Shown here one piece after another: positions 32,428-43,688 of a DNA stretch of 64,000 nucleotides (position 1 is its first letter; each line of letters starts with the position of its first letter). The notes beneath the pieces are model-generated. The model was not told where the DNA came from. It saw nothing but the letters and a program-made list of their open reading frames with translations, and did not search any database. The position numbers and the translations under genes are program-made. This stretch comes from Hexactinellida sp. DTS-2022 (taxonomy: Eukaryota; Porifera; Hexactinellida): positions 5,022,001-5,086,000 of the forward strand of contig JAPNXP010000003.1 of assembly GCA_028753945.1 (NCBI GenBank), read 5' to 3'.

Positions 32428-33690
32428 ACTGTGCCGACTATACTATAGTATAGTGGCCCAGTATTGGTCTTAGTGCTTTGGTTATTATTATTATTATTGG
32501 TCCGTAGATCCTCCACAGAACAGAGTTTTAGTAACTAAGAACTGAAATTTTCAGGATATGTGTCTCATGAGTTACAGATGTGCACCTGGGGTCACGATTT
32601 TTTATTACATTTTTTTGGACACATTTTTGCACCTGTTTAATATTGGAAAAATAACATTAAATAGTGCGAGAATATTTAATTTATATGCATTCAATAGAGA
32701 ATTAAATTCTACACCTTTTCACAGTGCACGAATTTTCAAATTGCGCTTCGTTTGTGCCACAATTGAGTTGCAAAATCCCTTTGTTTACTAACACTTGAGT
32801 TCAATTGAAGTGTTAAATCTAATTCTATTGTTTCAACTCGTTATTATTATATTGATTCAACTTGTGAGATCGAGTAGGCTTCTATTTTCTAATAGAAAAC
32901 TAAGATTCTACATTCCATAACAACGACAGATTATGTGATAATATTTACTTCTCCGTGAATATTCTTGCACAATGGATACATGACATATTTAATTATAATT
33001 AATTCGTTTTGTGTTTAACTTATAGAGACGGTTCCAATTAGATTATTGGGGTTATCGAGTGCGCTGAATTCAATTATTATAATGAAATGAAATTAAAATT
33101 AATAATAATTGCAAATAATTGAACTTCATTTATTTTGATATACATAATATTGGTGTTAAATTATTAATAAATTAATTAAATATTTATACTAATTAGCTAA
33201 ATTTCATTAATCTCAGAAATTATATCAGATATAAACAAACTTTCAATTTATCAATTGGTCCTTATGGCACGTACCACCTATACAAGTGGGTCTTGACACC
33301 TTGAGGTGATGATGACATCGTAAAAAAAATGTGTTTTTTCAATTTTGTTAATTCGATATTTAAAATGGGTTAGTTGATGTTGGGTGATGAACCAACACTC
33401 ACATAAAAAATGCTGAGTCATCATCTATTATATTCTACTCAAACTTGAATATCTCTAGAATGAAGTGAACTAAATGGAAACTTCCACCACTCTAAGGGTC
33501 GATGCCTTCTGTAACACCTTTTTGAAATAATTAACACCTTCATAGTGATGATGACTTGGCGGAAAAAAAATCCAAAATTGCAGCCTGTGGCGACAGCATG
33601 TTCCTTTGGCGGCACTATCAATAAACAACCAACAAAATATAGTGCCACCAAAGGAACATGCGTCGGCACAGGCTGCAATTTTGGATTTTT
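32428..33690 (+). repeat. Left arm of a 1.26-kb inverted repeat (complete HP unit)
   Basis: It starts with the 37-bp palindrome and ends with the 125-nt stem-loop (33563-33692). It is the reverse complement of 36925-38187: the arm ends sum to the same number (32428+38187 = 33690+36925), so arm lengths are equal, and every stretch I compared was identical, including 77- and 79-codon open frames. No protein-like content; those frames are repeat shadows. Confidence 0.92.
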
Positions 33691-34890
33691 TTATTTTTGG
33701 TCCGTAGATCGTCCACTGAACAGAGTTTAATTAACTAAGAACCCAAAATTTCAGGACAGGTGTCTCATGGGTTACAGATGTGCACCTGGGGTCACGATTT
33801 TTTACTACATTTTTTTGGACACATTTTTGCACCTGTTTAATATTAGAAAAAGAACAATAAATAGTGCACAAATATTTAATTTATATGCATTCGATAGAGA
33901 ATTAAATTCTACACCTTTTCACAGTGCACGAATTTTTAAATTGAGTTTCGTTTGTGCCACAATTGAGTTGCAAGTTTCCTTTGTTTACTAACACTTCAGT
34001 TCAATTGAAGTGTTAAATCGAATTCTATTGTTTCAACTTGTGATAATTACATTGATTCAACTTGTGAGATCGAGTAGGCTTCTATTTTCTAATTGAAAAC
34101 TAAGATTTTACATTCCATAACAACAACAGATTATGTGATTATATTTATTTCTGCTCAGAATATTCTTGAACAATGGATACATGAGATATTTAATTCTAAT
34201 TAATTCGCTCTGTGTTTAACTTAGAGAAACGGTTCCAATTAGATTATTAGGGTATCGAGTGCGCTGAATTCAAATATGATAGTGAAATTAAATTTAAATT
34301 AATTATTATAGCAAATAATTGAACTTAATTTATTTTGATGTAAATAATATTGGTGTTAAATTATCTTAGATTAATTAAATATTTATACTAATTATCTAAA
34401 TTTCATTAATCTCAGAAATGATACAAGATAGAAACAAACTTTAAATTTATCAATTGGTCCTTATGGCACGTACCACCTGTACAAGTGGATCTTGACACCT
34501 TGAGGTGATGATGACATCGTCAAAAAAATGTATTTTTACAATTTTGTGAATTATATTATAAAAATGGGTTAGTTGGAGTTGGGTGATGACCCAACACTCA
34601 CATAAAAAATGCTGATTCATCACTTATTATATTCTACTGAAACTTGAATATCTTTGAAACGAAGTGAGCAAAATGGAAACTTCCACCACTCTAAGGGTCG
34701 TAGCCTTCTGAAACACCTTTATGAAATAATTTAACACCTTTATAGTGATGATGACTTGGTGAAAAAAAAATCCAAAATTGCAGCCTGTGCCGACAGCATG
34801 TTCCATTGGAGGCACTATCAATAGACCACCACCAAAATATAGTGCCACCAAATGAACATGCGTCGGCACAGGCTGCAATTTTGGATTTTT
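33691..34890 (+). repeat. HP repeat unit, ~1.2 kb, ending in stem-loop
   Basis: It begins 'ggtccgtagatcgtccactg', lacks the 37-bp palindrome, and has the same body order as 32460-33690. Its stem-loop lies at 34763-34890. Point differences from the arm are scattered, so it is an older copy. Confidence 0.88.
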
Positions 34891-35810
34891 ACTGTGCCGA
34901 CTATACTATAGTATAGTGGCCCAGTATTAGAATCACTGCCTTTATTATTATTTTTATTATTATTATTATTTCTCCGTAGCAGGTGCCCTGGCCACACCTG
35001 TATACATAGAGGGCTGAAACTTGGCATGTAGATTCGGAGTCGACGTCTAATTTGCACCTGGGGTTACGATTTTGTATTAACAAATTCTTGACACATCTTT
35101 AACACCTTTCAAAATTTGTCTGGTCCATAACTCAAAAAATGTTTTACTAAACCCCAAAATTTTATTTCACATTTGGATTCGCCATAAAATTCTGCGTCTG
35201 ATGGGAGAAGAAATTTTTCAATAAAGGGGTCAATTTCTGCCATAAATGGGGGTTGAAATTTCTTTGTTTACTGACACTTCAATTTCAGTAAAGTGTTAAA
35301 TCTAATTCTATTGTTTCAACTTGTAATAATTATATTGATTTAACTTGTTAAATCCTACTCTAGTGATTCAACTTGCGATAATTATATTGATTTAACTTAT
35401 AAATTCCAGCTGGCTTCTATTTAATTTTAGTATTACTATACAATTGATTAAATTAAATAATATAATATAAGGAATTTGTTGACTCAACTCAACCAACCAT
35501 GGATAACATTGCTAAAATAAATAACTAATAATATAATTTATTATCAATACATAATGAATGAATGGCATTAAACTCAAGATGGTTTATGATAGAAACAAAC
35601 TTCAAATTTATCTCCCGTCCTTGTGGCTCGGATCAATTAACAAATGGATCATGACACCTTGAGGCGTTGATGACTTGGCGAAAAAAAATCCAAAATTGCA
35701 GATGTGCTGACAGCATGTTCTTTTGGAGGCACTATCAATAACCCACCAACAAAATATAGTGCCACCAAAGGAACATGCGTCGGCACAGCTGCAATTTTGG
35801 ATTTTTTTTT
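34891..35810 (+). repeat. HP repeat unit, ~0.92 kb, second subfamily
   Basis: It starts with a 37-bp palindrome at 34891, then the alternative leader 'gcaggtgccctggccacacc', and ends in a stem-loop at 35681-35810 in which the arms are one base pair shorter. Confidence 0.88.
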
Positions 35811-38520
35811 TTATTATTATTTTTATTTTTTCTCCGTAGACGGTGCCCTGGCCTGAGCTTTATCGTTGATGGGCTGAAACTTGGCATGTAGGTGCGTATG
35901 GACCGTCTAATTTGCACCTGGGGTTACGATTTTTTATTAACAAATTTTTGACACATCTTTAACACCTTTCAAAATTTGTCTGGTCCATAGCTAGAAAAAT
36001 GTTTTACTAAACCCCAAAATTTTATTTCACATTTGGATTCACCATAAAATTCTGCGTCTGATGGGAGAAGAAAATTTGTTAAAATTGGTTTAATTTCTGC
36101 CATAAATGGGGGTTGAAATTCCTTTGTTTACTCAACACTTCTATTTCAATAAAACTGTGAAATCTAATTCCATTGTTTCAACTTGTAATAATTATATTGA
36201 TTTAACTTGTTAAAGCTTTCACTATTGTTTCAACTTGAGATAAATATATTGATTCAACTTAAAAATTCCAGCTGGCTTCTATTTAATTGTAGTATTACTA
36301 TACAATGGATTAAATAAAATATAATAATATAAGGAATTTGTTGACTAAACTCAAATCACCGTGGATAACATTGCTAAAATAAATAACTAATAATTTAATT
36401 TATTATCAATAAGTAATGAATGAATGGCATTAAACTAAAGATGGTTTATGATAGAACCGTTAAGATTTTACATACCACAACAACGACAGATTATGTGATT
36501 ATATTTACTTCTGCGTTAATATTATTGCACTGTTAATATACTGACGTAATTAATTATAATTAATTCAGTCAGTATATGACTTATATAGATGCTCCCAATT
36601 TGTTTATTAGGGGTTATCGAGTGTGCGGAATTGAAATTTGATGGACAAATTAATTTATTTATTATTTATGACAAAATAATTAAACTTAATAAATATAAGT
36701 TGACATTGAAATTGGTGTTAAATTATAAATAATATTAATAATTAAATATACTAATTAATTAAATATCATAAATCTCAGAGATCATAGAAGATAGAAACAA
36801 ACTTTCAATTTATCAATTGGTCCTTATGGCACGTGCCACCTATACAAGTGGGTCTTGACATCTTGAGGTGATGATGACATCGTTAAAAAAATGTGTTTTT
36901 ACAATTTTGTTAATTCAATATTAAAAAATCCAAAATTGCAGCCTGTGCCGACGCATGTTCCTTTGGTGGCACTATATTTTGTTGGTTGTTTATTGATAGT
37001 GCCGCCAAAGGAACATGCTGTCGCCACAGGCTGCAATTTTGGATTTTTTTTCCGCCAAGTCATCATCACTATGAAGGTGTTAATTATTTCAAAAAGGTGT
37101 TACAGAAGGCATCGACCCTTAGAGTGGTGGAAGTTTCCATTTAGTTCACTTCATTCTAGAGATATTCAAGTTTGAGTAGAATATAATAGATGATGACTCA
37201 GCATTTTTTATGTGAGTGTTGGTTCATCACCCAACATCAACTAACCCATTTTAAATATCGAATTAACAAAATTGAAAAAACACATTTTTTTTACGATGTC
37301 ATCATCACCTCAAGGTGTCAAGACCCACTTGTATAGGTGGTACGTGCCATAAGGACCAATTGATAAATTGAAAGTTTGTTTATATCTGATATAATTTCTG
37401 AGATTAATGAAATTTAGCTAATTAGTATAAATATTTAATTAATTTATTAATAATTTAACACCAATATTATGTATATCAAAATAAATGAAGTTCAATTATT
37501 TGCAATTATTATTAATTTTAATTTCATTTCATTATAATAATTGAATTCAGCGCACTCGATAACCCCAATAATCTAATTGGAACCGTCTCTATAAGTTAAA
37601 CACAAAACGAATTAATTATAATTAAATATGTCATGTATCCATTGTGCAAGAATATTCACGGAGAAGTAAATATTATCACATAATCTGTCGTTGTTATGGA
37701 ATGTAGAATCTTAGTTTTCTATTAGAAAATAGAAGCCTACTCGATCTCACAAGTTGAATCAATATAATAATAACGAGTTGAAACAATAGAATTAGATTTA
37801 ACACTTCAATTGAACTCAAGTGTTAGTAAACAAAGGGATTTTGCAACTCAATTGTGGCACAAACGAAGCGCAATTTGAAAATTCGTGCACTGTGAAAAGG
37901 TGTAGAATTTAATTCTCTATTGAATGCATATAAATTAAATATTCTCGCACTATTTAATGTTATTTTTCCAATATTAAACAGGTGCAAAAATGTGTCCAAA
38001 AAAATGTAATAAAAAATCGTGACCCCAGGTGCACATCTGTAACTCATGAGACACATATCCTGAAAATTTCAGTTCTTAGTTACTAAAACTCTGTTCTGTG
38101 GAGGATCTACGGACCAATAATAATAATAATAACCAAAGCACTAAGACCAATACTGGGCCACTATACTATAGTATAGTCGGCACAGTAAAAATGGGTTAGT
38201 TCATGTTGGGTGATGACCCAACACTCACATAAAAAATGCTGAGTCATCAGTTGTTATATTCTACTCAAACTTGAATATCGCTAAAAGGAAGTGAACTAAA
38301 ACGAAACTTCCACCACTCTAAGGGTCGATGCCTTCTGTAACACCTTTTTGAAATGATTTAACACCTTTATAGTGATGATGACTTGGCGAAAAAAAATCCA
38401 AAATTGCATCCTGTGCCGACAGCATGTTCCATTGGAGGCACTATCAATAAACCACCAACAAAATATAGTGCCACCCAAGGAACATGCGTCGGCACAGGAT
38501 GCAATTTTGGATTTTTTTTT
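35811..38520 (+). repeat. HP repeat unit interrupted by the right inverted arm
   Basis: Part 1 (35811-36922) breaks off at 'attcaatatt'. Part 2 (38188-38520) resumes with 'aaaatgggttagttc', exactly the continuation seen uninterrupted at 33361-33375 and 39672-39690, and ends in a stem-loop at 38389-38520. Without the insert the unit is about 1.45 kb, like the next unit. It is direct evidence that the HP unit can insert into another copy. Confidence 0.88.
36925..38187 (-). repeat. Right arm of the inverted repeat: inserted HP unit
   Basis: This is a complete HP unit in minus orientation, from stem-loop (36923-37051) to palindrome (38152-38187). It lies inside the unit 35811-38520, with TA available as a possible 2-bp target duplication at each edge ('aatatTA' / 'cagTAaaa'). 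Confidence 0.92.
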
Positions 38521-40005
38521 GTACTGTGCCGACTATTTTTTTCTCCGTAGACGGTGCCCTGGCCAGAGCTTAATTGTTGATGGGCTGAAACTTGGCATGT
38601 AGGTGCGATGGGACCGTCTAATTTGCACCTGGGGTTACGATTTTTCGTTAACAAATTTTTGACACATCTTTAACACCTTTAAAAGTTTGTCTGGTCCATA
38701 ACTCAAAATATGTTTTACTAAACCCCCAAATTTTATTTCATATTTGGATTCGCCATAAAATTCTGCGTCTGATGGGAGAATAAATTTTCCAATAAAGGGG
38801 TCAATTTCTGCCATAAATGGGGGTTGAAATTTCTTTGTTTACTCACACTTCAATTTCAGTAAAGTGTTAAATCTAATTCTATTGTTTCAACTTGTAATAA
38901 TTATATTGATTTAACTTGTTAAATCCTACTCTAGTGATTCAACTTGCGATAATTATATTGATTTAACTTGTTAAATCCTACTCTAGTGATTCAACTTGCG
39001 ATAATTATATTGATTTAACTTATAAATTCCAGCTGGCTTCTATTTAATTCTAGCATTACTATACAATGGATTAAATTAAATTAATTTATATAAGGAATTT
39101 GTTGACTTTACTCAACTCACCGTGGATAACATTGCTAAAATAAATACCTAATAATTTAATTTATTATCAATAAGTAATGAATGGCATTAAACTAAAGATG
39201 GTTTATGATAGAACCGATAACATTTTAAATTCCACAACAACGACAGATAAAGTGATTATATTTATTTCGCGAGAATATTCTTGCACAATTAATGTACTGA
39301 CGTAATTAATTATAATTAATTCCTTTTGTATTTAACTTATAGACGGTTCCAATTGGATTATTGGGGTTATCGAGTGCGCTGAATTCAAATATGATAGTGA
39401 AATTCGATTTCAATTAATAATAAGTGCAAATAATTGAACTTTATTTATTTTGCTGTACATAATAATGATGTTAAATTATTAATTTATTAATTAAATATTT
39501 ATACTAATTAGCTAAATTTCATTAATCTCAGAGATGATACAAGATAGAAACAAACTTTCAATTTATCAATTGGTCCTTATGCCACGTACCACCTATACAA
39601 GTGAGTCTTGACACCTTGAGGTGATGATGACATCGTCAAAAAAATGTATTTTTACAATTTTGTGAATTCGATATTTAAAATGGGTTATTTGAAGTTGGGT
39701 GAAGACCCAACACTCACATAAAAAATGCTGAGTCATCAGCTATTATATTCTACTCAAACTTGAATATCTCTAAAATGAAGTGAACTAAATGGAAACTTCC
39801 GCCACTCTAAGGGTCGATGCCTTCTGTAACACCTTTTGATATATTTTAACACCTTCATAGTGATGATGACATGGCGAAAAAAAAATTCAAAATTGCAGCT
39901 GTGCTGACAGCATGTCCCATTGGAGGCACTATCAATAAACCACCACCAAAATATAGTGCCACCAAAGGAACATGCGTCGGCACAGCTGCAATTTTGGATT
40001 TTATT
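38521..40005 (+). repeat. HP repeat unit, ~1.48 kb, full length
   Basis: It starts with a truncated palindrome ('tactgtgccgactat') and leader 'gtagacggtgccctggcc'. The stem-loop is at 39876-40003. It holds a direct duplication of 'taaatcctactctagtgatt' near 38920-39000. It is the last unit before the host genes begin at 40244. Confidence 0.85.
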
Positions 40006-40243
40006 TAGTGCAATGACTGTCAAAAAATCCCAAATTGGTACTTTGTGATTAGCTATTTGCTACTAATTGCCTATTTCCCCTAAATTGTCATTCTCGCCCA
40101 CTGCGAGCTACAATTTCCATGTGCTCGGTGTCCAATATAAATTAAAAATCAAGTGATAGGATGGTAATTGCAGTATAATGAAATAAATGCGATGAAACTA
40201 ATAACTAAAATCTCTAACATTAATTAGTTATACCAGGTTATAC

Positions 40244-41456
40244 CTAGAATATATAAATACTGGAAGTGCCGTGGAAAACGAATATTCTCCCATTAATTTT
40301 GTTTAAAGCAAACCCAGCAATGACAAATCCATTTCCGATTATGTGTACTAATTTACCTTTGGGATTGAAAATAAAAATCCCTCCATTGGAAATCAAAAGA
40401 TTTTCTTCAATATCGATATCAAAATGTTTTGGTAAAATCAAGTGACATACAGCTGATTGGTTTATGACTCTCCTTCGAGTAGAACCTTATTGGATAAGCA
40501 TTAGGCTCTTTAGCTAGTATAACCAAGCGAGTTTCTGTGATTCTCAAATCCAGAGGAGAGAACATGTCTTTCCCAGAAATATGGGAATGGTACCCTAAGA
40601 ACTTATTGAGTCGAACTATTTTATCGTTTCCTGAGTCACAAACGTAGACATGACCATTTGACTCATCAATTGATAACCTTCCAACATACTTGAGTTGATT
40701 TTGATAATTGTTTAGAGTAATTATTCTTTTTGGTACATCCTCGTTTCGAATTCTAAATTTCAGAATCAAATTAGAGTCTCTTTGAGAGACGTACATTTTA
40801 TCTTCGTGAATAGCGATGTTAATTGCTAATCGCATATCATGCGTCCCATATTCATAAATAAAGTCTCCTTCGTGGGAGTAAACAAGGATCCCATATCTTG
40901 CATCATAGGTAGACATATATAGTCTCGATGTGTTCTGATCAATGCACACACATCTAAGAGAACTAGAAATATCTAATCTGGTCTTCTGGAAGATAGGAGA
41001 CTTTTTGGATGCATAATCAATTTTAACTAATGGGTTGTTCCAACCAATTCGACCAATGTTGATACTAAGAGTCCCCAGATCTGGCACTACCTCTTCGATA
41101 TCCTCATTCCAATCAAACGAGACATCCAGACCTGAGATTTCCTTCCTCATCCCCTCGATCTCGCTGTCTAGCCCACTCAGGACTCTGCCTTGTGTCTCGC
41201 TAAGTAGGTTCAGATTCAGAATATCTCTGGAGCTCTGTTTGAGCTCTTCGAGTTTCCAGAGTGCCGCCTGGCTTTCCTCACTCAGGCGGTGGTAGCGAGA
41301 CACAGCCTCTGCTAACCGCAAGAGCAGTTCATTCCTACGGGCGTTTATTTGGGTAATCAGACGATCGAATTCTAAGTTAATCTGTTCACGAGCTTCCTCT
41401 GATTTGGAAAGGAAGTCTTTATGCGAAGCAACAGTGCTATCTGCTATATGTGCCAT
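40244..41456 (-). CDS. Coiled-coil/NHL propeller protein, with one frameshift near its 3' end
   Basis: The ATG at 41456 opens a 345-codon frame. Residues about 15-115 form an acidic/basic heptad region (coiled coil), and from about 140 NHL-like blades follow ('SRLYMSTYDARYGILVYS', 'MYVSQRDSNLILKFRI', 'GHVYVCDSGNDKIVRLN'). The frame stops at 40419, but the neighbouring frame (40441-40244) continues without gap into the missing last blades ('DIDIEENLLISNGGIFIFN', 'NGRIFVFHG'), so a one-base shift lies near 40445-40465. No RING or B-box precedes the coiled coil, so it is not a full TRIM protein. NHL propellers bind RNA or protein; partner unknown. It lies 267 bp downstream of a same-strand paralogue. 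The shift may be a real lesion or a base-calling error. A truncated relative is at 15640. Confidence 0.8.
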
Positions 41457-41722
41457 TATAGCTATATTATAAAATAACTGTTAGGGGTTACGTTACGTGC
41501 CGAAAATTTCAAGAAATTATCAACAGCCCCTTATCATCAAGAAAGAGCATTCACAATAATAGAAAATTTATTTGATATTTATAGTATGTAAGGTAAATAG
41601 TCAAAAGCATTGAAGACAGACGAAATAAAGCAAGATAAAATTACAAAGAATATCCACTAAACCTGGGTTAAGTGCAAATCAAATCTGGGGTAACTAACGA
41701 ATATAATCTAAAAATTCTAAAG
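41457..41722. other. Intergenic spacer between the two NHL genes
   Basis: 266 bp; it must contain the 3' end of the upstream gene and the promoter of the downstream one. No repeats recognised. Confidence 0.4.
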
Positions 41723-42997
41723 TCAAAAGAATTGTAGACAAGCATTATTCTTCCCACACACAACTACAATCCGTCCTGCGTTATCTAGCACTATTCCCCA
41801 CGGGTTAATGAACTCCCCAATACCCTGACCATTCTTCCCAATCCTGTGTATCTCTTCTCCCTCCTGATTGAATACATACACACAGTGATCATTGTAGTCA
41901 CTCATAATGATGTTATAGTCTCTGTCTATGTCGAAAGAGACCGAATTCTTTGTTTGCTTACCATTGCCACGAGTTATCAGTCTGTTGGTTAGAATGTGAT
42001 TTGAATCGAACACAAACATACACGGATCACTACCATCTAGCACCATTACTCTGTCTCGTGTAACCTTGATATCAAGTGGATATTTAAACTTAATCTCACC
42101 TATTCCTAGCATGGAATGGAACTTGAGATCCTCTGTGAAGATTTGTACTCTGTTATTACCAAAATCACAAACATAGACATTGTTAGTTTTATCAGAGACA
42201 GCCAGACCGTGTGGATAGTTGAACTGAGCTTCTCCACTGCCTTCGCTACCAACACTCTTGATTAGTTTGCCTTCTAGCTCGTACATATTAATACAATTAC
42301 CACTGCCTTGTGTAACTAGCACGCTATTATGAGTTATACAGATACCTCGTGGCTTATTCATCTTCTCACTGAACATGAAGACATAGTCTCCGTTACAGGA
42401 AAATACTTGTACTAGTTGGTTGCTTTTATCCGCTATATAAATGTGTCCAGTCTTGTAATGCACAGCTATGCCTCTGGGACTATTCAGTTCCCCAGGAGCT
42501 TTCTGTTCGTTAGACTTCTTGCAGCAGTAAGCAGTAGGCAGCCGTTTAGCCTTGTAGTCCGGTACAAGAGGCTTCACTTGAGGGGAGAAAGTGCGGGTGG
42601 GAGATATCTTAGTCTGACCGTTAAGCTTAATACTTCCTAGCTGTTGGATGTCAGTCTCGAATAGATTGTCCCACTCGAACTCAATGCTAAAGTATGTATC
42701 AGCAGTTAGCTCTGCTATCTTGTTGTCAATCGTAGAATGAATTATTTCATTTGTTTCTTTTACTTTATTCGATTTGAGTGTGTGTGAGCTGATAGACTTA
42801 ATGCTATTCAGAGATTCCACTAACTGGTTCATTTCCTGAGTTTTGCTATTGTACTCCGTCTCTATGCGATCAACTCGAGAGAGGAGGCTACTCTCTCTAA
42901 CTCGCAGAGCTTCGTGAGACCTCTTGAAGCTGTCTCGTATGCTCTTACGGGTCTCTGTTATTTGTTCCGGGAAATTGTTATTCTGGAAGTTAGCCAT
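41723..42997 (-). CDS. Coiled-coil/six-bladed NHL propeller protein, 424 aa, intact
   Basis: Single-exon frame from an ATG at 42997. Residues about 10-100 are a coiled coil, and about 165-424 hold six NHL repeats. Blade cores visible: 'SPRGIAVHYKTGHIYIADKS', 'KPRGICITHNSVLV', 'YPHGLAVSDKTNNVYVCDFG', 'YPLDIKVTRDRVMVLDG', 'SFDIDRDYNIIMSDYN' and 'NPWGIVLDNAGRIVVVCG'. The usual P-x-G-(I/L)-(A/C)-V and D-x-x-N-x-x-(V/I)-x-(V/I)-(F/Y) rhythm is complete, so a closed propeller is expected. It lacks RING and B-box, unlike TRIM2/3/32/71, and so would have no E3 activity of its own. Probably cytoplasmic RNA- or protein-binding. Tandem with the paralogue downstream, suggesting local duplication. Confidence 0.88.
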   Translation of the reverse strand: MANFQNNNFPEQITETRKSIRDSFKRSHEALRVRESSLLSRVDRIETEYNSKTQEMNQLVESLNSIKSISSHTLKSNKVKETNEIIHSTIDNKIAELTADTYFSIEFEWDNLFETDIQQLGSIKLNGQTKISPTRTFSPQVKPLVPDYKAKRLPTAYCCKKSNEQKAPGELNSPRGIAVHYKTGHIYIADKSNQLVQVFSCNGDYVFMFSEKMNKPRGICITHNSVLVTQGSGNCINMYELEGKLIKSVGSEGSGEAQFNYPHGLAVSDKTNNVYVCDFGNNRVQIFTEDLKFHSMLGIGEIKFKYPLDIKVTRDRVMVLDGSDPCMFVFDSNHILTNRLITRGNGKQTKNSVSFDIDRDYNIIMSDYNDHCVYVFNQEGEEIHRIGKNGQGIGEFINPWGIVLDNAGRIVVVCGKNNACLQFF

Positions 42998-43688
42998 TCG
43001 ATAGAATCGTATTTTATTGAAACTTAGGACTAATTAGATATTTATAGTATATTTTGTAATATATACTTTATGGAGTTCAAGTTACACCAAGACTTCACAA
43101 TTGTATTGTTAGATGCTAAGCCTTAATTTATTAATTCGCGTAAAACAGTTTGAGTTGAATAAACCAGGTTCCACAATCTAATTGTAATTTCCAATCTCGA
43201 AAAATTGCTAGATCTGAGGTTCGAATTACTGTAGTTTTTTTATGCCAGTGTTCATAGCATGTATTCATCAGGCAAAAAAGAGTGCTCACACTATATCAGG
43301 GGCCGTTAAAACATTACGTAACGCTTGAGATATGGGGGCAGATGGGCGAAAGCAGATTGAAGGGGTCAGACAAAGCAAGCAGTAGCATGACAATTTCCCC
43401 CCAAATACACATACGTAATTATGATTTATTTAACAGGTACACAAATGTTTCAAATTTGTTCCGCTGATTAAGAGCACCCCAATTATTGTGCAAACTCGAT
43501 ATATTCCGTAACTAGTTCATTCTTAAATTATCCGAACTGTATATTATCAGAATATATAGGCCTCAATAAGTTCGGATAATCAAGGTTGCATTGTAGTTTG
43601 CATGCAAAGAGTAATTAATGAGAATATAAACATATAAGCCAGCTGTATACACTCTACATAATGGTATGCAGGTTATTATTAATACAAG
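42998..43688. other. Intergenic between NHL gene and LRRC9; pogo-like scraps
   Basis: No gene. Around 43530-43600 'aattatccgaact' and 'gttcggataatcaaggttgc' form an inverted pair of the kind seen at pogo-like ends. 43300-43440 has a low-copy-looking 'ccgttaaaacattacgtaac' block, unassigned. Confidence 0.4.

Noticed and set aside
32235-32465. Palindromes as a CRISPR array or terminator series
   Set aside because: Spacers are similar to each other and of unequal length; the blocks are the end of a dispersed repeat.
32558-38056. Identical 77- and 79-residue open frames on opposite strands
   Set aside because: They are shadows of the 1.26-kb inverted repeat, recur in diverged copies without constraint and look like no protein.
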